A program made the translations under genes and the position numbers. The notes beneath the pieces were generated by a model. The model was not told the origin of the DNA and made no database searches. It worked only from the letters and a program-made list of their open reading frames with translations. Below, piece by piece: positions 1-4,442 of a stretch of DNA of 6,300 nt; the stretch's first letter is position 1; each line of letters starts with the position of its first letter. Source of the stretch: Desulfobacterales bacterium (GTDB lineage Bacteria > Desulfobacterota > Desulfobacteria > Desulfobacterales > 4be13); assembly GCA_029940115.1 (NCBI GenBank), contig JAOZRQ010000409.1, positions 1 through 6,300 on the forward strand, read 5' to 3'.

Positions 1-117
1 ATGAACTGCCGGGCTATTTTCAGTTGTCCCTACGGGACAGGGGCATTTGGGGTTCAATCCTATCAGCCACTTGTTAGACGGTCCCATCTCACATAAGGGC
101 ACTGGCATGATTCGCAT
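1..117 (-). CDS. 5' part of an unrecognised gene, cut by the left window edge
   Basis: An ATG at 117-115 opens a frame of 39 codons with no stop up to base 1, so only the N-terminus is visible. It begins MRIMPVPLCEMGPSNKW and contains a Cys/Pro-rich CPCPV stretch near residues 26-30. No domain or family is recognised, and no signal peptide or membrane segment is seen. The start is supported by a strong GGGAGGG ribosome-binding site 7 bases upstream and by a near-consensus sigma70 promoter about 85 bases upstream. The coding part includes a small perfect hairpin (TGTCCC at 25-30 with GGGACA at 34-39). It could be a real small gene, the head of a longer one, or a mobile-element fragment carrying its own promoter. 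The expression signals are better supported than any function. Confidence 0.4.
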   Translation of the reverse strand, partial: MRIMPVPLCEMGPSNKWLIGLNPKCPCPVGTTENSPAVH

Positions 118-124
118 CTCAATG

Positions 125-131
125 CCCTCCC
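125..131 (-). promoter_or_regulatory. Ribosome-binding site of the left-edge partial gene
   Basis: On the minus strand the bases read GGGAGGG, 7 bases before the ATG at 117. This Shine-Dalgarno match is the main reason for choosing that start over the ATG three codons further in. Confidence 0.5.
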
Positions 132-202
132 GAACGCGGACACTCCCATTTGCAGCTCGTGGCTGATTGAAAAATGCCGCCCGACCCTGCCGACAAGGAT
201 GC

Positions 203-231
203 ATTGTACCATGAGGGATATGGGATGTCAA
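203..231 (-). promoter_or_regulatory. Near-consensus sigma70 promoter firing toward the left edge
   Basis: On the minus strand a perfect -35 box TTGACA (231-226) is followed by a 17-base spacer and a -10 box TACAAT (208-203), one base from consensus. Transcription would start near 196, giving a leader of about 80 bases before the ATG at 117. The decamer array begins 19 bases upstream of the -35 box. No experimental start is known, and the call rests on the box match and spacing. Confidence 0.55.
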
Positions 232-250
232 CAAGCATTAGGGGAAACTA

Positions 251-360
251 TCAGCAATTATCAGCAATTATCAGCAATTATCTGTGATTGTCTGTGATTG
301 TCTGTGATTGTCTGTGATTGTCTGCGATTGTCTGCGATTGTCTGCGATTATCTGCAATTA
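251..360. repeat. Decamer tandem array, 11 units
   Basis: Eleven uninterrupted 10-base units occur in ordered variant blocks: three TCAGCAATTA, four TCTGTGATTG, two TCTGCGATTG, one TCTGCGATTA and one TCTGCAATTA, then a truncated TCTA. The blocks suggest growth by unit duplication with point changes. Ten bases is close to one helical turn, so all units face the same side of the DNA. The array lies directly upstream of the minus-strand promoter at 203-231. It could be a variable-number repeat with no function, or an array of binding sites. No replication gene is near, so an iteron origin is not supported. Confidence 0.9.
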
Positions 361-401
361 TCTACGCTCAATTTGGCATCTTTCATTTATGGGTTTACAT
401 T

Positions 402-462
402 CCAGTTTGCAGTTCCGCCTTCAGGCGGTGCGAGACCGCCTAAAGGCGGAACTACAAACTGG
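402..462. repeat. 61-base near-perfect palindrome (REP/MITE-like)
   Basis: The arms 402-421 and 443-462 pair over 20 bases with one mismatch. Pairing continues inside (GGCGGT at 424-429 with ACCGCC at 435-440), leaving the loop GCGAG at 430-434. The right-hand 28 bases (435-462) recur exactly at 1710-1737, at the 3' end of the GT41 frame, so this is a dispersed element rather than a local hairpin. There is no open frame inside and no adjacent transposase. It may be a non-autonomous palindromic element mobilised in trans. Confidence 0.75.
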
Positions 463-467
463 ACAAA

Positions 468-532
468 CCGCGGATGGACGCGGATGAGCCCGCACCCTGC
501 CCGGAATGCAGGCCGTCCGCGTTCATCCGCGG
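468..532. repeat. 65-base inverted repeat with 19-base arms
   Basis: Bases 468-486 pair with 514-532 with only two G-T pairs among 19 positions. The arms have a CCGCGGATG...CGCGGAT pattern. The spacer holds a smaller CCTGC/GCAGG hairpin. It starts six bases after the 61-base palindrome ends, which suggests that palindromic elements cluster or insert next to each other here. No coding capacity is seen. Confidence 0.75.
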
Positions 533-633
533 ATCACAATTCCCAGCCCGTGTCGGAAACCACAAAAACCGTTAGAACCAGCGATATTTATCTTCCGAAA
601 CCTTTCCCTTTGCATCAAAAGCCTGATGGGGCC

Positions 634-676
634 CGGTCATCGCACCGATGGATTCCCGCTTTCTCGGGAATGACCG
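634..676. repeat. dRS3-like hairpin forming the 3' end of the HD gene
   Basis: Bases 652-671 fit ATTCCC-N8-GGGAAT, the pattern of the Neisseria dRS3 repeat, also seen in other proteobacteria. It is flanked by a 7-base inverted pair, CGGTCAT at 634-640 and ATGACCG at 670-676. Read on the minus strand it encodes the final HSRESGNPSVR of the HD protein, and the outer arm includes the TGA stop. A degenerate, oppositely oriented relative lies at 4275-4294. Confidence 0.7.
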
Positions 677-1398
677 AACAAGACGTTTCCCGCCTCCTTT
701 TTCCCTGTTTCGGTTAAAAACGACTTTTCGATCACCCGAGCCAGTCTGTCCGCCTTGAAAGGCTTCTCTTTATGTCTCTCCTCAAGGTTGGTGATCCGAT
801 CGGCATCGAATATCACTTTGAAGTTGACGGTCTCATCGTCTCGTGGATGATGATGGTGTCCCACGATATCACAGACCTCATCAATCAGTTCCGCGTTTGC
901 GCCGAGACGCGTCAGTATGGATTTGGCAATGGCCGGCCCCTCCTGCTCCTGGTATTTTGGCGCGGTGCTGTCATATTTCCGTTCCGCTTCGTGGATGCCG
1001 ATGTCATGCAAGTATGCGGCCGTCAAGACGACGGCCATATTCGCCCTTTCCTCTCTGGCGATCCGTTCCGCATAACGGGCCACCCGTGTGGCATGGCCGA
1101 TCCGTCTGAAATCGGTTTTGAAGTATTTCTTCATTTCTATGGCCACCCGATCTTTCAGCAGATCCTCCTTCTGGGCCATCAGTTCCGGCGGGAGCGTTCC
1201 CAAGCACTGCTCCGCGTACTGACAATATGCCGCGCACCCGAAATCCATCTTTGGATTGGCGAACCTGTGCCCGCATGCGCCACATTTACGGGACGTATCA
1301 TCTTTGAAAAACTCCACCTCACCCCCGCATTGCGGGCATTTTGCCTCAAAGATCGCTCCCGGTTTCCAATATTGCGTGTCTTGTCCCGGACATCTCAT
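637..1398 (-). CDS. Zinc-ribbon plus HD-domain phosphohydrolase-like protein
   Basis: The protein has 253 residues and is probably cytoplasmic. The N-terminus carries a zinc-ribbon-like pair (C21-x2-C24 and C39-x2-C42), followed by a second Cys group (C55, C59, C65). The HD domain spans roughly residues 95-230. It shows H102 (GHATRVARYA), the signature H131-D132 (AYLHDIGIHE), an HHHH run at 181-184 and D198/D200 in FDADRI, a ligand set typical of metal-dependent HD phosphohydrolases. The substrate cannot be told from sequence: a nucleotide or signalling nucleotide is possible but not shown. The ATG at 1398 was chosen because AAGGAGG lies 8 bases upstream. The frame continues to 1563, but that extension translates intergenic repeats. 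The last 11 residues come from a dRS3-like repeat, so the original C-terminus was probably different. The fold and family are well supported and the exact role is unknown. Confidence 0.88.
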   Translation of the reverse strand: MRCPGQDTQYWKPGAIFEAKCPQCGGEVEFFKDDTSRKCGACGHRFANPKMDFGCAAYCQYAEQCLGTLPPELMAQKEDLLKDRVAIEMKKYFKTDFRRIGHATRVARYAERIAREERANMAVVLTAAYLHDIGIHEAERKYDSTAPKYQEQEGPAIAKSILTRLGANAELIDEVCDIVGHHHHPRDDETVNFKVIFDADRITNLEERHKEKPFKADRLARVIEKSFLTETGKKEAGNVLFGHSRESGNPSVR

Positions 1399-1406
1399 GT
1401 TTAAAT

Positions 1407-1413
1407 CCTCCTT
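1407..1413 (-). promoter_or_regulatory. Ribosome-binding site deciding the HD gene start
   Basis: The minus strand reads AAGGAGG, 8 bases before the ATG at 1398. It sets the start there and rules out the in-frame upstream ATG at 1563, which has no comparable site and would translate the repeat-filled leader. Confidence 0.75.
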
Positions 1414-1444
1414 GTGAAAGCTGTAAGTTGTGAGCGCCAAACTT

Positions 1445-1522
1445 TGTAGAACAAACTTGCAATTTGTTTCTGCACAATTTGAAAAATTGTGCCACATGTA
1501 GAACAAATCTGCAATTTGTTTC
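1445..1522. repeat. Twin 26-base direct repeats around a perfect hairpin, in the HD gene leader
   Basis: Copies at 1445-1470 and 1497-1522 differ at only two adjacent bases and are offset by 52. Between them GCACAATTT (1472-1480) and AAATTGTGC (1484-1492) form a perfect 9-base stem with a GAA loop. The whole block lies between the candidate promoter (1534-1562) and the ribosome-binding site (1407-1413), so it would be transcribed as part of the 5' leader. It could be a regulatory leader structure, tandem operators, or a remnant of repeat insertion. Confidence 0.75.
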
Positions 1523-1533
1523 CACCAATCAGA

Positions 1534-1565
1534 TATATAGCCTTGTACAAAAACATTGTCCAAGG
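1534..1565 (-). promoter_or_regulatory. Candidate promoter of the HD gene embedded in a palindrome
   Basis: On the minus strand TGGACA (1562-1557, five of six to the -35 consensus) is followed by a 17-base spacer and TATATA (1539-1534, four of six to the -10 consensus). A 25-base palindrome covers the -35 box and most of the spacer. Its arms (1565-1556 and 1550-1541) match at nine of ten positions around a 5-base centre. That is operator-like geometry. The box match is moderate and no regulator gene is adjacent. Confidence 0.4.
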
Positions 1566-1613
1566 TCGATTTTCCGAACCCTTTGTTGTCAGGAATTCAT
1601 GATTTCAATTTTG

Positions 1614-1661
1614 GACAAACATTATGTTGAAGGCTCTAGAGCTTTCAACAGAATGTTTGTC
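1614..1661. repeat. 48-base near-perfect palindrome between the GT41 and HD genes
   Basis: Bases 1614-1636 pair with 1639-1661: 21 Watson-Crick pairs, one G-T and one A-G mismatch, with a two-base TA centre. The outer arm is GACAAACATT and the inner arm is GTTGAAGGCTC. No T-run follows on either strand, so it is not a standard intrinsic terminator. It may be a miniature palindromic element, a cruciform site, or a transcript 3'-end stabiliser for the GT41 gene. Confidence 0.8.
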
Positions 1662-1709
1662 TGATGACCATAAATCTGAACTTAAAAGAATGGAAGGACA
1701 TCCCCTCAC

Positions 1710-1737
1710 ACCGCCTAAAGGCGGAACTACAAACTGG
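1710..1737. repeat. 28-base half-copy of the 61-base palindrome at the GT41 gene end
   Basis: These bases are identical to 435-462, the right half of the 61-base palindrome. CCGCC-TAAA-GGCGG (1711-1724) forms a small hairpin just past the GT41 stop. The TAG stop at 1729-1727 and the last coding residues lie inside this repeat, so the repeat sets the present end of the gene. The left half of the palindrome is absent here. Confidence 0.85.
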
Positions 1738-2878
1738 GGAGAACCGCTTTTTCAAAAAAATGTTCCAGTTCCCGTATCGCTTCCATATCCTCGAATAGCG
1801 CGTGGGCGTTGGCTCTGATTCTTGCTTTGATGTATTCTCGCCAAGGCTTGTCATTTGCAAGCCTGATCGCGATACGGATATATACCTGTGCGTCGTTGGC
1901 CACGCAGTCCATGACGCCCATCTGTCTGTAGCAACCCAAGGTGACCCTGCCTCGCATAAACGGGCCGGGCCAAGTGACTATCGGGAGGCCGCAGGCAAAG
2001 GATTCGTAGGTGGTGTTGCCGCCTCCGAAATAGGGGGGTTCGATGAGCGCGTCCGCGGCCATGAGCAGGGAGAGGAACTCCGTTGTGGGCATGGCCTTGA
2101 GAAACCGCACCCGGTCAATCGCTTCGGGAAAACTCTTCTTAAAACGGTTCATCAGCAGTTTTGCCCAGTGCTCAAAATTCTGGCCTTCGATCAGAATGAG
2201 TAGCCCTCGGGGGTCATGGCGTAGAATATTCCCCAAGGCCGCATCAAAATCCGGGTGGAACTTGAATGGCGCCTGGGGGCAGACATACAGGTTGTAGCCC
2301 TCGGGAAGCCCCAGTTTCTCCCGGGACAGCGGCGTTTCAGGAACATCAGGCCGATAGTAGTAAACCGGAAGCCGCTTCAGCAGAACCAGTCGCTCTGAAT
2401 AATGATCCTGCGCTCCCGGCGGTTCCAGATGTTCGGAGGAGATGAAGTAGTCCATGTTCGGAATGCCGGTGGTGACCGGATGCCCCCAAGTCACACACTG
2501 AACCGCCGCGAGGCGGGAGAACGCGAGGAAATAGGTCAGCGCGTCCATTCCTATATCTGGATAGAACAGGATATCCAAGGAATGGGCCGCGATGATCTCG
2601 CGGGCCGGTTTCAATTCCACGGGGAGATCAATCACCTCATCGGCCCCTTGGAGGATCGATTGGATCAGACGGTTCTCCCCACCCGGAAATCGGAACAGCT
2701 TCACTTGAAAGCGATCCCGGGACAAATGTTCCACGATCCCCCGGTTCAGCTTTCCGATGGTCTGCTGGTTCAGGTTGTAGAGGTGCATGGAGACGATGCC
2801 GATGGTGAGGCGAGGGGCGAGAGGCGAGAGGCGAGGATACATCCTCTCGCCCCTCGCCCCTCGCCCCTCGCCCCTCAC
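1727..2878 (-). CDS. GT41 (SPINDLY/OGT-like) catalytic domain, C-terminal piece of a frameshifted gene
   Basis: The frame is open for 383 residues from an artificial GTG at 2878. True homology begins near residue 23, inside or just after the heptamer array. The GT41 family transfers sugar from a nucleotide sugar to Ser/Thr of proteins. Features visible, numbered from 2878, are an N-terminal Rossmann start TIGIVSM (25-31), a TIGKLNRG motif (40-47), TWGHPVTTG (130-138) with MDYFIS (142-147), APFKFHPDFD (203-212) with the Lys expected at the nucleotide-binding site, and FGGGNTTYESFACGLPIVT (284-302) as the donor-binding loop. The His usually found just before TIGKL-type motifs is Gln here (NQQTIGKL). 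The TPR part lies upstream in another frame. The stop falls in a dispersed repeat. It could be translated only if the frame is restored or from internal starts such as the ATG at 2842, which has no convincing ribosome-binding site. Confidence 0.8.
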   Translation of the reverse strand: MRGEGRGARGERMYPRLSPLAPRLTIGIVSMHLYNLNQQTIGKLNRGIVEHLSRDRFQVKLFRFPGGENRLIQSILQGADEVIDLPVELKPAREIIAAHSLDILFYPDIGMDALTYFLAFSRLAAVQCVTWGHPVTTGIPNMDYFISSEHLEPPGAQDHYSERLVLLKRLPVYYYRPDVPETPLSREKLGLPEGYNLYVCPQAPFKFHPDFDAALGNILRHDPRGLLILIEGQNFEHWAKLLMNRFKKSFPEAIDRVRFLKAMPTTEFLSLLMAADALIEPPYFGGGNTTYESFACGLPIVTWPGPFMRGRVTLGCYRQMGVMDCVANDAQVYIRIAIRLANDKPWREYIKARIRANAHALFEDMEAIRELEHFFEKAVLPSL

Positions 2879-4235
2879 CCCATGCCAGTCTTGGACAGGC
2901 TTGAAGGTAGAACGATGCGATTTTTTGTTGGATATCTTTGTCGTTCAGCCCGTGGTAGGCGAGGTGGAAATTCGTGGATCCAACCTGCTTATGCGGGTCT
3001 TCAAGCCGGATATCTTTCCCTTTCAGGGATTCGATCTCCCGAGTGATTCTTTCCCGATGATGGGCGATATCTTCCCTTGATTCATAGATGACCGGGAGCA
3101 TCAGGGCCTTTCTCACCTCAATGCCCGGATCCGGTCGGATGGTTAGGCTCTTTTCACAACACTCGAGGGCCTCCTCCAGTCTGCCTTGGTAGATATAGGC
3201 GTTCCGCATGTTGTCATACGCGACGGCATACTCGGGCTTGATCTTGAGGGCCTTTTGATAGCAGGAGATCGCCTCATCCGGCTTGGCCTGATCTTGGAAA
3301 GTGTTTCCCATATTCAGCCATGCGGCCGCGTTTTCCGGATTCAGTTGCAGGCATTTCTGATAGCAGGCAATGGCTTCGGTGAATCTGCCATACTCCTTGA
3401 ATGCGGTTCCCATGCCATTGTAAGCTTTCTCATAGCCCGGCTTCACCTCAATCGCCTTCTGATAAGACTCAATCGCCTCCTCAAATTTGCCCGTCTCGTT
3501 CAATATGCTCCCCAAGTTGCAGTAGGCTTCTGCATAGTCGGGTCTGATCTCCAAGGCTTTCTGAAAGCAGGCAAGGGCTTCCGCCGACTGACCGTGATTT
3601 TTGAGGGCAAGTCCCATGTTGTTGTACGCTTCCACATAGTCCGGTTTCAACTGAAGAGCCTTCTGATAAGACGCGATGGCCTCGGCGGTTTTGCCGGCAT
3701 CCTTGAACGCGGTTCCCAGATTGTTGAATCCTTCAAAATAATCCGGTTTTATCTGGATGGCTTTCTGGTAACACGCGATGGCCTCATCCAGTTTCCGCTG
3801 ATCCTGAAAGGCAAACCCCATGTTGTTATATGCGTCGGCAAAGTCGGGCCTAAGTTTCAAGGCTCTTTGATAGCAGGTGATGGCTTTGTCAAATTCCCTT
3901 TTTTCCTGAAACACGATGCCGAGATTGTTATGATAATTGGGTCGGTCAGGATGGATCCCGATGGCTTGGTTGATCAACGCCAAGGCCCTCTCCTTTTTGC
4001 CCCTCTGGTGAGAGAGCACACCGAACAGGTGAAGGGCGTCGGAATGATTCGGATCCGCCTCAAGTATCCGTTTATACATCGCCTCGGCCTGTTGGAATTG
4101 GCCCGATTGGTGGTGTTGAACCGCCATTTTGAACTCACGGCCTGCATCATATCCGGAGGCATCCGACGTATTCTGGGAAGCACCATGGACGGGCTTTTTT
4201 TGCCCCTTTGATTTCTTCTTTTTCTTACGACTCAT
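2637..4235 (-). CDS. TPR N-terminal piece of a TPR-GT41 protein glycosyltransferase, frameshifted
   Basis: The frame encodes 532 residues. It opens with a basic run (MSRKKKKKSKGQKK) and a low-complexity linker. About ten 34-residue tetratricopeptide repeats follow between residues about 38 and 380, with the usual G-x2-F, A-x3-Y/C-Y-Q-K-A and K-P-D/E-Y/F-x2-A-Y-N-N positions. A linker then leads into the conserved FHLAYHGLND segment that precedes GT41 domains, and good protein ends at W452. The last 80 residues are the heptamer array and the GT41 domain read in the wrong frame. TPRs in this family form a superhelix that binds the protein substrate. The ATG at 4235 is preferred, with GGAG 11 bases upstream; the in-frame ATG at 4325 would translate a dRS3-like repeat. 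As it stands the product would be TPRs without a catalytic domain. Confidence 0.85.
   Translation of the reverse strand: MSRKKKKKSKGQKKPVHGASQNTSDASGYDAGREFKMAVQHHQSGQFQQAEAMYKRILEADPNHSDALHLFGVLSHQRGKKERALALINQAIGIHPDRPNYHNNLGIVFQEKREFDKAITCYQRALKLRPDFADAYNNMGFAFQDQRKLDEAIACYQKAIQIKPDYFEGFNNLGTAFKDAGKTAEAIASYQKALQLKPDYVEAYNNMGLALKNHGQSAEALACFQKALEIRPDYAEAYCNLGSILNETGKFEEAIESYQKAIEVKPGYEKAYNGMGTAFKEYGRFTEAIACYQKCLQLNPENAAAWLNMGNTFQDQAKPDEAISCYQKALKIKPEYAVAYDNMRNAYIYQGRLEEALECCEKSLTIRPDPGIEVRKALMLPVIYESREDIAHHRERITREIESLKGKDIRLEDPHKQVGSTNFHLAYHGLNDKDIQQKIASFYLQACPRLAWGEGRGARGEGREDVSSPLASRPSPHHRHRLHAPLQPEPADHRKAEPGDRGTFVPGSLSSEAVPISGWGEPSDPIDPPRGR
2807..2876. repeat. Inverted heptanucleotide arrays at the frame break of the TPR-GT41 gene
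   Basis: The left arm is four heptamers of GAGGCGA type (one is GGGGCGA) at 2807-2834. The right arm is four perfect TCGCCCC units at 2847-2874 plus TC. The arms are complementary: 2833-2838 pairs with 2841-2846 around the centre AC. Then, past a two-base bulge, 2807-2832 pairs with 2849-2874 with three A-C mismatches. Both coding frames are open through the tract. The two frames differ by one excess base, so losing one 7-base unit or gaining two joins the TPR and GT41 parts. Slippage-prone tandem units and a strong hairpin in one place make length variation likely. Confidence 0.88.
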
Positions 4236-4274
4236 TGAGATTATTTCTCCGCTGACATATATTAAAAGCCTGTC

Positions 4275-4294
4275 ATTCCTGCGAAAGCAGGAAA
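4275..4294. repeat. Degenerate dRS3-like hairpin upstream of the TPR gene
   Basis: TTCCTGC (4276-4282) pairs perfectly with GCAGGAA (4287-4293) around a GAAA tetraloop. The 20-base core resembles ATTCCC-N8-GGGAAT with changes in the arms, and lies in the opposite orientation to the copy at 652-671. Reading through it on the minus strand produces the spurious N-terminal extension of the TPR frame. Confidence 0.6.
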
Positions 4295-4316
4295 GGAATT
4301 CCACCGCCATGGGGAG

Positions 4317-4408
4317 GGAGTGCAAAGCTTGCTTTGTGAGTCACAAGCCACAAGCCTTGCACTCCGGGCGCACTCACAAGGCAAGCCTTGCACTCCGGAT
4401 GCACTCAC
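4317..4408. repeat. 31-base-period direct duplication with an inverted third copy
   Basis: A 27-base unit at 4351-4377 is repeated at 4382-4408 with two mismatches. The 15 bases at 4317-4331 are the inverse of the first half of the unit (pairing with 4351-4365, 14 of 15), so the block can fold into a hairpin or an alternative one. It sits in the presumed 5' region of the TPR-GT41 gene. Function is unknown. Confidence 0.75.
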
Positions 4409-4442
4409 TAATCCGTGTAGCAGTTGGCGGCCGTAGCAGGTT

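Larger units (their letters stand above)
232..636. other. Gene-free stretch made mostly of repeats
   Basis: No convincing gene is seen here. A plus-strand open frame starting at 298 translates the decamer array and the palindromes in sequence, has no ribosome-binding site, and is judged non-coding. The stretch holds, in order, a decamer tandem array, a 61-base palindrome and a 65-base inverted repeat. It then has about 100 bases (535-633) in which nothing is recognised, ending at the dRS3-like hairpin inside the 3' end of the HD gene. No U-tract terminator is visible for the HD gene. Confidence 0.6.
4236..4442. other. Intergenic stretch between the AAA-ATPase-like and TPR-GT41 genes
   Basis: This 207-base gap holds the 31-base-period duplication and the degenerate dRS3-like hairpin. 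GGAG at 4250-4247 is the probable ribosome-binding site for the ATG at 4235. An AT-rich TTTAATATAT stretch (minus strand, near 4263-4254) resembles a -10 region, but no matching -35 box is seen, so no promoter is called. No terminator with a U-tract is visible after the AAA-ATPase-like stop at 4443. Confidence 0.5.

Noticed and set aside
251..360. CRISPR array or iteron origin
   Set aside because: Units are contiguous 10-mers with no spacers, and no cas, rep or partition gene is present.
298..717. Plus-strand open frame of 139 codons
   Set aside because: It translates the decamer array and three palindromic elements in sequence, has no ribosome-binding site and no domain, and overlaps the 3' end of the HD gene.
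772..1404. Plus-strand frame of 210 codons opposite the HD gene
   Set aside because: It is the antisense shadow of a gene with clear zinc-ribbon and HD motifs.
1399..1563. N-terminal extension of the HD protein to the ATG at 1563
   Set aside because: It translates the direct repeats and hairpin of the leader. AAGGAGG before the ATG at 1398 gives the better start.
1614..1661. Intrinsic terminator of the TPR-GT41 gene
   Set aside because: The stem is long and strong, but no U-tract follows on the transcribed strand.
2806..2880. Programmed ribosomal frameshift joining the TPR and GT41 frames
   Set aside because: No recognisable slippery heptanucleotide or stimulatory ribosome-binding site was seen. 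The repeat-length explanation accounts for the frame difference, so this is kept only as a remote alternative.
3186..4211. Plus-strand frame of 341 codons
   Set aside because: It is antisense to the TPR repeats. Its periodic composition comes from the 102-base TPR period on the other strand.
4236..4325. N-terminal extension of the TPR protein to the ATG at 4325
   Set aside because: It reads through the dRS3-like hairpin. The ATG at 4235 starts a typical basic N-terminus with GGAG upstream.
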